Notes: generated by a model from the sequence alone, not told the origin. A DNA stretch of 64,000 bases from Pseudomonas cannabina (GCF_900100365.1 NZ_FNKU01000001.1:1488001-1552000); one strand, 5' to 3'. Shown: positions 8,057-17,268, counted from the first letter of the stretch. Numbers and translations are program-made.

Positions 8057-8578
8057 CGGACCCAGCAGATTGGACACGGCCGCCATCGCTTGCTCGCGGC
8101 GCTGCTGCCAGTCACCGTCGAGCACTTGGTAGGCTTGCCGGTGACTGTCGAGCCATGCGCGGCTGGCGTCGAAAAACGCCTGCCGCTCGCCCAGCGCCGG
8201 CTGGCAACGTTGACCGTCGCTGATCCAGTCCACACCCTGTGGCGACAGCAGCAGGTGCAGGTCGTAGGACCTGCCCAGCAGTTGCTGTTCGATCCATGCA
8301 GGGCAATCGCCGAACAGGGTCCGGCTCCAGAGCATGTTGCTCAGCAGGTGGGTGTCGAGAATCAGCAACTGCGGAGCGCTTGCCCGTGCAGCGTCCTCCC
8401 AGGCCAATTGGCCCTGAGCGATGGCCGGGATGTCGCTGTAACGTGTATCGCGGCCCTGCCGGTCGATGAACTCGCGAACGTATTCACCGACCATGACCCC
8501 GCCGAAGCGCCGCTGTATCTCAGCCGATAGCCAGCTCTTGCCACTCGACTCGGGGCCGGTCAGGACCAGAACCTTCAT
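8000..8578 (-). CDS. NadR-like AAA kinase (ribosylnicotinamide kinase domain)
   Basis: This 192-residue protein corresponds to the C-terminal kinase domain of NadR, without the regulator or adenylyltransferase domains. The P-loop is GPESSGKS at residues 8-15, followed by the family pattern VGEYVREFID near 31-40 and LLILDTHLLSN near 71-81. The expected reaction is phosphorylation of nicotinamide riboside to NMN in NAD salvage. It overlaps the pnuC stop by four bases (8575-8578), so uptake and phosphorylation are translationally coupled and the kinase would trap the imported riboside. Its 3' end overlaps the convergent regulator gene by 57 bp. The substrate is inferred from context. Confidence 0.88.
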   Translation of the reverse strand: MKVLVLTGPESSGKSWLSAEIQRRFGGVMVGEYVREFIDRQGRDTRYSDIPAIAQGQLAWEDAARASAPQLLILDTHLLSNMLWSRTLFGDCPAWIEQQLLGRSYDLHLLLSPQGVDWISDGQRCQPALGERQAFFDASRAWLDSHRQAYQVLDGDWQQRREQAMAAVSNLLGPSADLMLVQQTVEGRSRNP

Positions 8579-9138
8579 CGCGCCAGCACCAGATCATTGC
8601 GCCATTCGCGCCAGCCCTGAACCGCCAGCAGGGTGAACAGTGCATAAAGAGCGGCTGTCAGGTACAGGCCTTTGTAGATGAACAGGCCGACAAAAATCAC
8701 ATCCAGAACAATCCACAACGGCCAGCACTGCACGCGTTTCTGCGCCATCCACACCTGTGCCACCAGGCTGAAGCCGGTCAGGGCGGCGTCGAGCCAGGGT
8801 TGTGCGGCATCCGTGAAGTGCGCCATGCCCGCGCCCAGGCCCAGGCTGATCAGCACGCCGACCGTCAGCCCCTTGAGTATCGAATAGCGGTTCAGCACGC
8901 TGACGGCCCTGACGGGCAGGCCATGGCCATGCCGGGTCCATTGCAGCCAGCCGTAGACTTGCAAACCGGCATAGATCACCTGCAGCAGCATGTCCGAATA
9001 CAACTTCACGTCGAAGAAAATCCAGATGTAGATCACCACCATCACCAGGCCGATTGGCCAACACCAGGGGTTCTGCTTCACTGTCAGCCATACTGCGATC
9101 ACACCGATGGCTGCGGCGAAGAGTTCAAGCCCGGACAT
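8575..9138 (-). CDS. pnuC: Nicotinamide riboside transporter PnuC
   Basis: The 187-residue protein is very hydrophobic with about seven membrane segments and the PnuC family pattern: [14 protein letters not shown] near the N-terminus and [12 protein letters not shown] near the middle. PnuC moves nicotinamide riboside across the inner membrane by facilitated diffusion, driven by phosphorylation inside the cell. The overlapping downstream gene encodes the matching kinase. I examined the upstream 150 bases on this strand for a TPP riboswitch, because some PnuC relatives import thiamine, and saw no THI-box sequence, which favours nicotinamide riboside as substrate. Confidence 0.9.
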   Translation of the reverse strand: MSGLELFAAAIGVIAVWLTVKQNPWCWPIGLVMVVIYIWIFFDVKLYSDMLLQVIYAGLQVYGWLQWTRHGHGLPVRAVSVLNRYSILKGLTVGVLISLGLGAGMAHFTDAAQPWLDAALTGFSLVAQVWMAQKRVQCWPLWIVLDVIFVGLFIYKGLYLTAALYALFTLLAVQGWREWRNDLVLAR

Positions 9139-9386
9139 GGCGGCACCTTGGTTGGGGGAGTGGTTGCAGGGGCGGCGATTGTAATCGCTTCCGTGCCCGG
9201 CGGGGAGCCTGCGTGGCGACGAGCATTACGCCAGCAGGCGTTGTGCGTAAAGGTCTGCTAGCATTCCGCGCCTCGCGTCTGCGCAGGTTCAAGCTTCGTT
9301 CAGGTTTGTCAGGGCATAGTGGCAACCATTTTTTACACAATAACGTTAAACGGCGAGCCTGCGGCGTCGCTTCATGGGGGAAAGTG

Positions 9387-10217
9387 ATGGATCTTTGGAC
9401 CGCTGCTCAGGCGTTGATACTGGGTATTGTTGAAGGGCTGACGGAATTCCTGCCGATCTCCAGCACTGGGCACCAGATCATTGTTGCCGACCTGATCGGT
9501 TTTGGTGGCGAGCGCGCCATGGCCTTCAACATCATCATCCAGCTGGGGGCGATTCTGGCGGTGGTCTGGGAATTTCGGCGCAAGATTCTGGATGTGGTCG
9601 TCGGCTTGCCCAAACAGCAACAGGCTCAGCGTTTTACCCTTAACTTGTTGATCGCGTTCATGCCGGCGGTGGTGCTCGGGGTGATCTTTGCCGACCTGAT
9701 CCATCATTACCTGTTCAACGCCATCACGGTGGCCACGGCACTGGTTATCGGCGGTGTGATCATGCTCTGGGCCGAACGCCGCGAGCACGCGGTACGCACT
9801 GAAACCGTCGATGACATGACGTGGACCGATGCGCTGAAAATCGGGCTGGTGCAGTGCCTGGCGATGGTTCCCGGTACGTCCCGTTCCGGCTCTACCATCA
9901 TTGGGGGCCTGCTGTTTGGCTTGTCGCGCAAGGCCGCCACGGAGTTTTCGTTCTTCCTCGCCATGCCGACCATGGTCGGCGCTGCCGTCTACTCGGGTTA
10001 CAAGTACCGAGACATGTTTCGTCCGGACGACTTCGCGGTCTTCGCGATCGGTTTCATCACCTCGTTCATTTTCGCCATGATCGCGGTGCGCGGGCTGCTC
10101 AAGTTCATCGCCACTCACAGCTATGCAGTGTTTGCCTGGTATCGCATCGCCTTCGGCCTGCTGATTCTGGCGACCTGGCAGTTTGGCTGGATCGACTGGG
10201 CGTCGGCCAAGGCATGA
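9387..10217 (+). CDS. uppP: Undecaprenyl-diphosphatase UppP (BacA)
   Basis: The 276-residue inner-membrane protein carries both family signatures: [14 protein letters not shown] at about residues 17-30 and [10 protein letters not shown] near 168-177. It dephosphorylates undecaprenyl diphosphate on the periplasmic side to recycle the lipid carrier for peptidoglycan and polysaccharide synthesis; overproduction gives bacitracin resistance. The frame is open far upstream (to 9054) but homologues begin [14 protein letters not shown], and ATG 9387 follows a GGGGGAAAG purine stretch, so that start is used. The next gene overlaps the stop by four bases. Confidence 0.94.
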   Translation: MDLWTAAQALILGIVEGLTEFLPISSTGHQIIVADLIGFGGERAMAFNIIIQLGAILAVVWEFRRKILDVVVGLPKQQQAQRFTLNLLIAFMPAVVLGVIFADLIHHYLFNAITVATALVIGGVIMLWAERREHAVRTETVDDMTWTDALKIGLVQCLAMVPGTSRSGSTIIGGLLFGLSRKAATEFSFFLAMPTMVGAAVYSGYKYRDMFRPDDFAVFAIGFITSFIFAMIAVRGLLKFIATHSYAVFAWYRIAFGLLILATWQFGWIDWASAKA

Positions 10218-10702
10218 CCACTGCCCGGCCACCCCAGAGGCCCGCCAGCCGGGGGCGTGCGCCTGTCCGGCACTTGCCCCTGAAGCTGGCGCTGTTCGTG
10301 CTGTTGTGCGCGTTGCCGGTGTACGGCTCGGTGTCGCTGTGGGTCCGGCAGGGCATGCTGATTCCGGGGTGTGCCTTGCTCGGAATGAGCCTGCTGGCGT
10401 TCGTGCTGTATCGGCACGACAAGCGCCAGGCCGGAAACGGCGGTCAGCGCACCCCGGAAAATGTTCTGCACACCCTCGAATTACTGGGCTGCTGGCCGGG
10501 TGCGCTGTTGGCGCAACAGCTGTTTCGTCACAAGACCCGGAAGGTGTCGTTTCAGGTCGCGTTCTGGCTGATCGTGCTGGTGCATCAGGCGTTGTGGATC
10601 GACTGGCTGTTTCTCGGCAAGCGGCTCTGGCAGATGCTGCCGTTGCCGCTTCAGAGCCTTATAACATCAGCGCAATCTGCTGGCGCTTTGGCAATTTGCT
10701 GA
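10214..10702 (+). CDS. DUF1294-type membrane protein
   Basis: This 162-residue protein overlaps the uppP stop in an ATGA junction and is therefore coupled to it. After a basic N-terminus it has two hydrophobic segments (about 26-40 and 48-60), then a conserved C-terminal block with [20 protein letters not shown] and [13 protein letters not shown], which is the DUF1294 pattern, ending in another membrane segment. Function is unknown; related proteins are sometimes fused to cold-shock domains, which is not the case here. The last 44 bases overlap the convergent YjbR-like gene. Confidence 0.8.
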   Translation: MTTARPPQRPASRGRAPVRHLPLKLALFVLLCALPVYGSVSLWVRQGMLIPGCALLGMSLLAFVLYRHDKRQAGNGGQRTPENVLHTLELLGCWPGALLAQQLFRHKTRKVSFQVAFWLIVLVHQALWIDWLFLGKRLWQMLPLPLQSLITSAQSAGALAIC

Positions 10703-11015
10703 CCACCAGTTGATGAGAGCGGGTCACCAGATCCCTGATTTCCGGTCCGCTCAACGCCTCCAGTTTCGTCACGCTGATCCAGTGCGCACTGGCCAGATAG
10801 GGCGCAGGGCGTATGCCGGGCCGGTCGACGTAGCCCAGAAACAAATCCGCAGCGACCTTGAACGCCAGCTTCCCGCCGGCCAGGTCCATGACTGCAAACA
10901 TCTTCTTCTCTGCAACCGAAAACACCCGCACACCGCCCCATTTGTAGTCTTCCCGCGCACCCGGCAGGCTGAGGCAGAATCGGGCGATGTCTTCTTTGCC
11001 CATCGGCTTTGGCAT
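10659..11015 (-). CDS. MmcQ/YjbR family protein
   Basis: The 118-residue protein shows the MmcQ/YjbR pattern: FCLSLPGAREDYKWGGVRVFSV near the N-terminus, MFAVMDLAGGKLAFKV in the middle, and ISVTKLEALSGPEIRDLVTRSHQLV near the end. Members have a CyaY-like or double-stranded DNA-binding-like fold; the cellular role is not established. The start is ATG 11015, preceded by AAAGGAG at a suitable distance; the upstream in-frame TTG lies between the ribosome binding site and the ATG and was not used. It is convergent with the DUF1294 gene, overlapping it by 44 bp. Confidence 0.83.
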   Translation of the reverse strand: MPKPMGKEDIARFCLSLPGAREDYKWGGVRVFSVAEKKMFAVMDLAGGKLAFKVAADLFLGYVDRPGIRPAPYLASAHWISVTKLEALSGPEIRDLVTRSHQLVVSKLPKRQQIALML

Positions 11016-11156
11016 GCGCAAGCTCCTTTATGTGGTATCGATAAGGTGATCTCGAACGGCAAGCTGTTCGATAGCCGCACGGATATTCGATCAGCGGATT
11101 GTATGCGGCGGTGACACTCATTAGTGTGCAGGTTTGCCCTTTCTATGGAGCCTGCT

Positions 11157-11948
11157 ATGCCTGCCGCGCAACTCGCTGATGGTGAACTGAATTATCTGCT
11201 GGAAGGTCAGCCCGGCGCACCGGTGCTGGTGTTGTCCAACTCGCTGGGCACCGACCTGCACATGTGGGACAACCAGATTGCAGCGTTTACCCGGCATTTC
11301 CAGGTAGTGCGTTACGACACGCGCGGGCATGGTAAATCGCTGGTCAGCGAAGGCAGCTACAGCATCGAGCAGAACGGCCGTGACGTCCTGGCATTGCTGG
11401 ACGCGCTGCAGATCGAAAAGGCTTCCTTCTGCGGGCTGTCCATGGGCGGTCTGATCGGACAGTGGCTGGCGATCAACGCGCCGCAGCGCCTGCAACGGGT
11501 GGTGCTGTGCAACACCGCTGCTAAGATCGGCAATCCTGATATCTGGAACCCGCGCATCGAAACCGTGCTGCGTGACGGGCAGGCGGCCATGGTCGCGCTG
11601 CGTGATGCCTCCATCTCGCGCTGGTTCACCCCGGCATTCGCGGTACAGCAACCGGCAGTTGTGGACCGTATTGTCAGCATGCTGGCGCATACTTCACCGC
11701 AAGGGTACGCGGCCAATTGTGCTGCCGTACGCGACGCCGATTTTCGTGCGCAACTGGCGGGCATCAAGCTGCCGACGCTGGTGGTCTGCGGCACCGAGGA
11801 CGCGGTCACCACACCGGCAGACGGGCGTTTCATGGTGGAGCGCATTCAAGGCGCACAGAGTGTCGAGTTGCCGGCCGCGCATTTGTCCAGTGTCGAAGCA
11901 GGGCAGTCATTCACTGCGCCGGTACTGGCCTTTCTGACTGCCGATTAA
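11157..11948 (+). CDS. pcaD: 3-oxoadipate enol-lactonase (PcaD-like alpha/beta hydrolase)
   Basis: The 263-residue alpha/beta hydrolase has the nucleophile elbow GLSMGG (Ser near 101), the oxyanion-hole strand LSNSLGTDLHMWD, and C-terminal acid and His candidates (CGTEDAVT, AAHLSS). The N-terminus AQLADGELNYLLEG and overall sequence match PcaD, which hydrolyses 3-oxoadipate enol-lactone to 3-oxoadipate in the beta-ketoadipate pathway of aromatic catabolism. ATG 11157 is preferred over upstream in-frame codons because GGAG lies six bases before it. No other pca gene is in the window, so the exact substrate rests on sequence resemblance alone. Confidence 0.82.
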   Translation: MPAAQLADGELNYLLEGQPGAPVLVLSNSLGTDLHMWDNQIAAFTRHFQVVRYDTRGHGKSLVSEGSYSIEQNGRDVLALLDALQIEKASFCGLSMGGLIGQWLAINAPQRLQRVVLCNTAAKIGNPDIWNPRIETVLRDGQAAMVALRDASISRWFTPAFAVQQPAVVDRIVSMLAHTSPQGYAANCAAVRDADFRAQLAGIKLPTLVVCGTEDAVTTPADGRFMVERIQGAQSVELPAAHLSSVEAGQSFTAPVLAFLTAD

Positions 11949-12026
11949 CCGGTCCGCTTCTCGCACCGTGTCTTGAGAGGCTTGTGCTAGCGCTGCATAC
12001 TCGCTGCTCCAGAAACGAGGTGACCG

Positions 12027-12986
12027 GTGTTTGATCTCAATGATCTGTATTATTTCGTTCAGGTGGTCGAGTGTCGGGGCTTCGCGCCGGCCAGCCGCAA
12101 GCTGAGTGTTCCGAAATCCAAGCTCAGTCGGCGCATTGCCGGGCTGGAAGAGCGGCTTGGCGTCACGCTGATTCACCGCTCGACCCGCAAATTCGCCGTG
12201 ACCGAAAGCGGACGCGACTATTACGCCCATTGCGTAGCGATGCTGGTCGAGGCCGAAGCTGCCGAAGAAGCCATTCAGCGTTCCAAATCCGAACCTCAGG
12301 GCAAGGTCGTGGTGAGCTGTCCGCCGGCCATGGCGGCCATGGGCATCAACGAGGCAATTGCCGGTTTCATGGCCGCGCACCCCAAGGTGCAGGTGCATAT
12401 CGAGAGTAGCAATCGGCGAGTCGATCCGCTGACCGAGAACATCGATATCGCCTTGCGCGTGCGTTTTCCGCCGCTGGAAGATGACGGCCTGGTGGTGAAG
12501 ACGCTCGGGCACAGTGCGCAACGGCTTGTTGCCCACCCTGATCTGGCTGCACTGCTCCCGACGAATCCTTCGTTTGACGATCTGGCCCGGTTACCGAGTC
12601 TGGATGTGCCTTCTTCCACCCCGGAACATCGCTGGCTGCTGGAGAACGGACCGGGGCATTATGTCGAAGTACGGCACGCACCGCGTCTGGTCAGCTCGGA
12701 TCTGGACGGCATACTGCAAGCCGCTCTGCAGGGTGTCGGCGTCGCCCAGTTGCCGGAAATTCTGGTCAGGGAAGCCTTGCAGCAGGGCCGCATGGTGGAG
12801 TTGTTCGATGCGCACCGCCCCAAGTGCGGGTTCCTGCACGCGGTGTTTGTTTCGCGCCGCGGCCTGCTGCCTGCCGTCAGAGGCCTGCTGGACGCGTTCG
12901 AGAACTCGTTCAAGGAACTGACGCACAATCCTGAGTCTCTGTATTGTTCCTTACATAGAACGAACAGTCGCATTCAAGGCGACTAA
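12027..12986 (+). CDS. LysR-family transcriptional regulator
   Basis: The 319-residue protein begins with a LysR winged helix (FDLNDLYYFVQVVECRGFAP, then ASRKLSVPKSKLSRRIAGLE) and continues with a periplasmic-binding-protein-like effector domain (about 90-295). It starts at GTG 12027 after a GAGG ribosome binding site at 12018-12021. The C-terminal 25 residues extend beyond the usual domain. The azoreductase gene follows 74 bases downstream on the same strand, and members of this LysR subgroup are often found beside quinone or azo reductase genes, so azoR is a likely target. The effector is unknown. Confidence 0.93.
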   Translation: MFDLNDLYYFVQVVECRGFAPASRKLSVPKSKLSRRIAGLEERLGVTLIHRSTRKFAVTESGRDYYAHCVAMLVEAEAAEEAIQRSKSEPQGKVVVSCPPAMAAMGINEAIAGFMAAHPKVQVHIESSNRRVDPLTENIDIALRVRFPPLEDDGLVVKTLGHSAQRLVAHPDLAALLPTNPSFDDLARLPSLDVPSSTPEHRWLLENGPGHYVEVRHAPRLVSSDLDGILQAALQGVGVAQLPEILVREALQQGRMVELFDAHRPKCGFLHAVFVSRRGLLPAVRGLLDAFENSFKELTHNPESLYCSLHRTNSRIQGD

Positions 12987-13060
12987 TCATTCATTACGAT
13001 CACAGATAGGATGCTCCTTACTTGATCGCCCCTCGGCGATATTCACTTGGGAAGCCCGTT

Positions 13061-13666
13061 ATGAACCTTTTGCACCTTGATTCCAGCATCCTCGGCGACC
13101 ATTCTGCTTCGCGTCAGCTGACCCGTGATGTCGTCCAGGCCTACCAGAGCGCGCACGCTGACGCTCAGGTGACGTACCGCGATCTGGCCAGCGATGCGCT
13201 GGGTCATTTCTCTGCCGCCAGCCTTGCCGCAGCCGGTACGCCGGTAGAAGCCCGCGATGCCGCCCAGCAGCACGAAGTGGAAGCCAACGAAGCGACACTG
13301 CAACAATTTCTCGATTCCGACGTCGTGGTGATCGGCGCGCCGATGTACAACTTCACGGTGCCATCCCAGTTGAAGGCGTGGATCGACCGCATTGCCGTTG
13401 CCGGTCGCACGTTCCGCTACTCCGAAGCCGGTCCTGAAGGTCTGTGCGGCGGCAAGAAGATCATCATCGTGTCCACTTCCGGTGGCCTGCACCAAGGCCT
13501 GCCGAGTGGCGCGGGTCATGAAGAGCTGCTCAAGGCGTTGTTCGCGTTCATCGGCGTGACCGACCTGCAATTCGTGCGTGCGCACGGCCTGGCCTACGGT
13601 GAAGAGCCTCGTGCTAGTGCCATGACGGCCGCGCAGCAGCAGATCAAGGACCTGTTCGCCGCCTGA
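13061..13666 (+). CDS. azoR: FMN-dependent NADH:quinone/azo reductase AzoR
   Basis: The 201-residue flavodoxin-like protein has the AzoR hallmarks: [20 protein letters not shown] at the N-terminus (FMN phosphate binding), [17 protein letters not shown] near residues 94-110, and [10 protein letters not shown] near 143-152. AzoR reduces quinones and azo compounds in two-electron steps with NADH and FMN and protects against electrophilic stress. ATG 13061 is chosen because homologues begin there, although the frame is open from 13022. A strong terminator follows at 13689. Confidence 0.94.
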   Translation: MNLLHLDSSILGDHSASRQLTRDVVQAYQSAHADAQVTYRDLASDALGHFSAASLAAAGTPVEARDAAQQHEVEANEATLQQFLDSDVVVIGAPMYNFTVPSQLKAWIDRIAVAGRTFRYSEAGPEGLCGGKKIIIVSTSGGLHQGLPSGAGHEELLKALFAFIGVTDLQFVRAHGLAYGEEPRASAMTAAQQQIKDLFAA

Positions 13667-13688
13667 TCATCAGCACAAACCTGGTACG

Positions 13689-13737
13689 AACTCCACCGCC
13701 TGCGCATTGATTTGCGTCGCGCCGTGGAGTTTTTTTC
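13689..13737 (+). terminator. Rho-independent terminator of azoR
   Basis: AACTCCAC at 13689-13696 pairs with GTGGAGTT at 13724-13731, with further pairing inside, and is followed by a T-run to about 13737. It lies 22 bases after the azoR stop. Confidence 0.8.
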
Positions 13738-13923
13738 TATGTGGCAAAACTGCTTGTAACCTTGACAGCTTCCTTACAGGCAAGCAGGCGGATTGAGGAT
13801 TAAGCTGATCCTCCTGACGCCTGTTTTCGGCGTTTTTGTCGAATAGTTCGCATGTGCGAAAAAGAGTGGGCCGATGCTGGCTCGACTTGTGCACTATTTC
13901 AGTTTCAAAGACTCTCATTTTTA

Positions 13924-14078
13924 GGATCTGTACGAAAAGTGGCTGCGCTCGGTGATGCTGCGTTAAAAACAGGCTCGGAATGCTCATTTACAACACGTAG
14001 AGTCGAACGCGACTCCGACCGTTCCTCGCCTGTTTTTGCCTTGCCTGACCTTCGCTCGCCGACTTTTCGTACAGAACC
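13924..14078. mobile_element. MITE-like 155-bp element with terminal inverted repeats
   Basis: The left end GGATCTGTACGAAAAGT (13924-13940) and the right end ACTTTTCGTACAGAACC (14062-14078) are inverted copies with one mismatch. Inside, AAAAACAGGC and GCCTGTTTTT form a second inverted pair, so the whole unit can fold on itself. TA flanks both sides (13922-13923 and 14079-14080), compatible with a TA target duplication. There is no transposase. I recall this sequence as recurrent in P. syringae genomes, where it gives spurious ORFs. The rest of the 507-bp gap 13667-14173 holds only the azoR terminator and a probable promoter for the next gene. Confidence 0.65.
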
Positions 14079-14173
14079 TAGTAACACATAAAATAAGAGC
14101 GGCGCGCTGGAGCACGATGCTCGACACAAGCGCATGAATGGACTGTCCGGACACGCTGCCGGAATGACAAAGG

Positions 14174-15226
14174 TTGGGCCTTGCCACGGTACGTCTTTGT
14201 GCAGTTATGCTGGTTTGCCTGCTCGACAGCATGATTTCGGTGCACGCTCAGGCTGCTGATGCCTGGAGCGCGGGTTATCACGAATTGACTTTTCCCGATC
14301 CGCTTGACTCGCAGCCGATGCAGGCGATTGCCTTCTATCCTTCGACGGGCAGTGAGCAGTCCAGCATTATTCAGGGCTATCGTGTCGAGGCGGGCGAGGA
14401 TGCACCGATTGCCATGGGCCGCTTTCCGCTGCTGCTGTTATCCCATGGCAACACGGGTACGCCGCTGGCACTGCACGATCTGGCGACTTCGCTGGCACGG
14501 CAGGGTTTCGTGGTGGTCGCGGTGGTCCATCCCGGCGACAATGATCGCGATCACAGCCGCCTGGGCAGTCTGAGCAACCTCTATGGACGTCCGTTGCAGA
14601 TATCCGAGGCCATCAGCTCAGCCTTGCTCGATCCGATGCTTTCGCCTTACCTCAATGCGCGCCAGGTGGGTGTGATCGGCTATTCGGCTGGTGGCGAAAC
14701 CGCATTGATCCTCGCTGGCGCGCGCCCGGATCTGAAGCGCCTGCGCCAGTATTGTCTGGAGCGGCCGGGTGATCGGGATGCCTGCAAGACTCAGGGCGAG
14801 CTGGTAGCCGATCGTGACGATTTGCACGCACAGGCGGACCCGCGGGTGGGCGCATTGATGCTCATGGCCCCGTTAAGTCTGATGTTCGGTCGCCATACGC
14901 TGGGCGACGTGCATGTGCCGGTGTTGATGTATGCCGGTGATGATGATCAATTGCTGGCCATCGACCGTAACGCCGAGGCGCTGGCGCGCAAGCTGCCGCA
15001 GGCACCGGATTACAGGTTGTTGGCGGGGGCGGGGCACTTCGTGTTCATGGCACCGTGCAGCGACGAGCAACGTGCGACTGCGCCGCTGCTGTGCAATGAC
15101 CCTGACGGGGTTGATCGAGAAGACATCCATCGCACCTTGAGCGCTGAAGCAGTGCGCTTCTTTACCACGGCGCTCAGTGCCGCTGACCCGGATCGCTCCG
15201 GCATGCAGACCGCGCACCATCAGTAA
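14174..15226 (+). CDS. Secreted alpha/beta hydrolase (dienelactone hydrolase-like)
   Basis: This encodes about 340-350 residues. A hydrophobic N-terminus ending in ...SVHAQA-ADAW is a likely signal peptide, so the enzyme is probably periplasmic or secreted. The core is an alpha/beta hydrolase: LLLLSHGNTGTPLALHDLA (oxyanion loop), GVIGYSAGGETAL with Ser nucleophile near 171, YAGDDDQL with the acid near 255, and GAGHFVFMAP with the His near 286. This matches the predicted dienelactone hydrolase/PAF-acetylhydrolase-like group; the substrate is unknown. The start is uncertain: TTG 14174 gives a basic residue before the hydrophobic stretch, while ATG 14207 gives a shorter form. The MITE-like element lies about 95 bases upstream and may influence expression. 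Confidence 0.78.
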   Translation: MGLATVRLCAVMLVCLLDSMISVHAQAADAWSAGYHELTFPDPLDSQPMQAIAFYPSTGSEQSSIIQGYRVEAGEDAPIAMGRFPLLLLSHGNTGTPLALHDLATSLARQGFVVVAVVHPGDNDRDHSRLGSLSNLYGRPLQISEAISSALLDPMLSPYLNARQVGVIGYSAGGETALILAGARPDLKRLRQYCLERPGDRDACKTQGELVADRDDLHAQADPRVGALMLMAPLSLMFGRHTLGDVHVPVLMYAGDDDQLLAIDRNAEALARKLPQAPDYRLLAGAGHFVFMAPCSDEQRATAPLLCNDPDGVDREDIHRTLSAEAVRFFTTALSAADPDRSGMQTAHHQ

Positions 15227-15233
15227 TGGCTGT

Positions 15234-15887
15234 TCAGCCGTTCAGCGAGCGCAGGTAATCGCCAAACCCGCCTCTGGCTTTAGAGTCGAGGCGGGTGCTG
15301 GTGGTGACTCTGGGGCGGCAACTCCAGGCGATCCGCGCGCCAATCAATTCCAGTTGCTGAACCAGATGCACATCCTCGTGACAGGCCAGCGCTGGGAAAC
15401 CGCCGGCGCTGACATAGGCAATCGAACTCACCCCCAGATTGGCACCGTGTATGTGCCGATGGCCGTCGCGATGCTGGTAGTGGCTGAGGTAGGCGGCCTG
15501 CGCAGCGGCAGAAATGTCCTTGTTCCAGTCGCCGGGCATGACGGTTCCGCACACGGCGTCGGCATCCAGGGCAAGCTGCTCGCTCAACCAGTCGCTGGCC
15601 ACGCTGCTGTCGCCATCGGTGCAGGCCAGCCAGCGTGCACCCCTGTCGAGCAGAAACGCAGCCCCTTCGGCACGCGCCTGGCCTACGTTGCGCGCCGTCA
15701 CTTCCAGAATCATCACCCCGTGAGCACGAGCGATCTCTGCCGAGCTGTCTGTGCAGCTGTCGAGCACCACCAGCACCTCCACCGTTTCCCCGTTGAGGTC
15801 CGGGTGGGCAGCGGCTTGCAGCACAGTGGTCAGGCAGGCGCCCAGCAACTGCTCTTCATTGTGCGCCGGAATCAGAATGCCGATCAT
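15234..15887 (-). CDS. Family 2 glycosyltransferase
   Basis: The 217-residue protein starts with a GT-A nucleotide-binding strand (MIGILIPAHNEEQLL), followed by VLVVLDSCTDSSAEIA and a DxD-like TDGDSSVASDWL near residues 90-101. There is no membrane segment, so it is a cytosolic sugar or phosphosugar transferase. An AGGAG ribosome binding site precedes ATG 15887. It overlaps the methyltransferase gene by 32 bases and is the last gene of the run that starts at glgA. Acceptor and donor are unknown; the neighbouring deacetylase and methyltransferase suggest a small modified glycoside or glycolipid product. Confidence 0.85.
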   Translation of the reverse strand: MIGILIPAHNEEQLLGACLTTVLQAAAHPDLNGETVEVLVVLDSCTDSSAEIARAHGVMILEVTARNVGQARAEGAAFLLDRGARWLACTDGDSSVASDWLSEQLALDADAVCGTVMPGDWNKDISAAAQAAYLSHYQHRDGHRHIHGANLGVSSIAYVSAGGFPALACHEDVHLVQQLELIGARIAWSCRPRVTTSTRLDSKARGGFGDYLRSLNG

Positions 15888-16485
15888 TCGAGAACTCCTG
15901 TTCTGCGACAGAGGTAGCATCACGACTCCACAGGTCCAGCAGGAAGTCCTGTTCGTGATGACTGAAAAGCCGGTGCATGGACAGCCTTTCAGCAAGTGTG
16001 TCGTGAACGCGCTGTGCGTTCAGCGGACAGCCTTCGATGTCGGGCCGCCAGTGGCAGGCGAGCAGTTGGCCGTCAGGCGTCAAGGCGTCAAGCGCGCAGT
16101 CGATCAGGCGGTTCAGATCCTCAAGGTCCAGGTAATAGCCCAGTTCGCTGAACACGATCAGGTCGAACTGTCCCGCTGGCCATTGTTGCGGCAGACGAGC
16201 TTGCAACACCCGGACGTTGGGCAGGTCAGCCAGACGCTGGCGCGCCAGCTCCACGGCCAGGGTCGAAGTGTCGCAGCACAGCAGGGTATCGCAGCGTGCG
16301 GCAAGGTCAGCGCTGAGTTCGCCATTGGCGCAGCCCGGCTCCAGAATCGCCCGGTAGTGCTCACGGGGCAGGGCGGCCAGGGTCAAGGCGCGCTTGCGGC
16401 GTTCGTACCAGCGCTTTTTGAATGCCCACGGATCGCTGTCATTACTGAAAAGACTGTCGAAGTAGCTGTCGGCAACGCTGCTCAT
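15856..16485 (-). CDS. SAM-dependent methyltransferase (NodS-like)
   Basis: The 209-residue protein has the class I methyltransferase motif I (ILEPGCANGELSADLA, about residues 47-62), an acidic post-I residue (LLCCDTSTLAVELA) and motif IV (FDLIVFSELGYYLDLEDL). The sequence DPWAFKKRWYERRKRALTLAAL before motif I is characteristic of NodS-type N-methyltransferases, which act on deacetylated amino sugars in rhizobia. A PIG-L deacetylase is encoded immediately upstream with a four-base overlap, so an amino-sugar-like substrate is plausible. That link is inference. Confidence 0.86.
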   Translation of the reverse strand: MSSVADSYFDSLFSNDSDPWAFKKRWYERRKRALTLAALPREHYRAILEPGCANGELSADLAARCDTLLCCDTSTLAVELARQRLADLPNVRVLQARLPQQWPAGQFDLIVFSELGYYLDLEDLNRLIDCALDALTPDGQLLACHWRPDIEGCPLNAQRVHDTLAERLSMHRLFSHHEQDFLLDLWSRDATSVAEQEFSNDRHSDSGAQ

Positions 16486-17255
16486 GTGAACACCACTTCG
16501 AACGGCTGCATCAGCCGTTCCAGAACGCTGGCAGGCAGCACCGGAGACAGCCCGACAGCCGGATCGCCTTGCAGCTGGCTGGTGAACGCCTGGGCGGCAT
16601 GACGCTTGCGGGCGAGTGTCATCGGGTCAAGCAACAACTTGCGCGCCCGCTCCCAGGGCAGGCGCGGGTCTTCCGGATCTGCCCAGTGCCAGGCCCAGAT
16701 CGGCACCTCATGTAATTGCGCGCCGGTGGTGGCACATGCACTGGCACTGGCCCTGCCAACTGCTTCGTGGTCACCATGGCCATCGCCTGACCAGGTCGCG
16801 AACACCACATCCGTCGGCCCAAGGTGCTGTTCAAGAAATTCGACCAGACGCTCTTCCTCTACTGCAACCTCGCCATCCTGAAAGCCGCCACGCACCCACT
16901 CCAGGCGTTCGAGGGGAATGTCGAGACGTTGCAAGGCCTCAGCGCTTTCCTGAGGGCGAATGGCAGACAGACGCTCGATAGACCAAAGTGCCGAACCCGG
17001 ATGGCTGGAGGTGCCGTCGGTGATTGAAATCAGCAGAAGATGGCGCTCCAGTTGCGCGAGCTGACTCATCAGCCCGCCACAGCCCAATACTTCATCATCC
17101 GGGTGCGGCGCGATGATCACCGCCCTGCAATTGGGCGGTACCAGCAGGTCGGCGGTGATTGCCGGCAAGCCGCGCAATTTGCTGGAGGCATTCCAGGCGG
17201 CCAGTGGCGTGCCTTGGCCGGCTTCATCTTCGCTTACCAGAAAATCTTCACTCAT
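16482..17255 (-). CDS. PIG-L/LmbE family zinc deacetylase
   Basis: The 257-residue protein carries the metal-binding signature APHPDDE at residues 49-55 and a downstream DGHGDHEAVG segment supplying a further His. PIG-L enzymes remove N-acetyl groups from GlcNAc-containing substrates such as GlcNAc-PI, GlcNAc-Ins or bacillithiol precursors. No signal peptide is present. It starts 13 bases after the acyl-CoA dehydrogenase-like gene and overlaps the methyltransferase by four bases, so the four tail genes are a tightly coupled unit. The natural substrate is unknown. Confidence 0.88.
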   Translation of the reverse strand: MSEDFLVSEDEAGQGTPLAAWNASSKLRGLPAITADLLVPPNCRAVIIAPHPDDEVLGCGGLMSQLAQLERHLLLISITDGTSSHPGSALWSIERLSAIRPQESAEALQRLDIPLERLEWVRGGFQDGEVAVEEERLVEFLEQHLGPTDVVFATWSGDGHGDHEAVGRASASACATTGAQLHEVPIWAWHWADPEDPRLPWERARKLLLDPMTLARKRHAAQAFTSQLQGDPAVGLSPVLPASVLERLMQPFEVVFT

Positions 17256-17268
17256 GATGCATACGCTC

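Noticed and set aside
9139..9290. Possible TPP riboswitch before pnuC
   Set aside because: No THI-box core sequence was found on the minus strand.
9054..9386. Upstream in-frame extension of uppP
   Set aside because: Overlaps divergent pnuC, gives Arg-rich unlike-membrane sequence, and homologues start at MDLWTAA.
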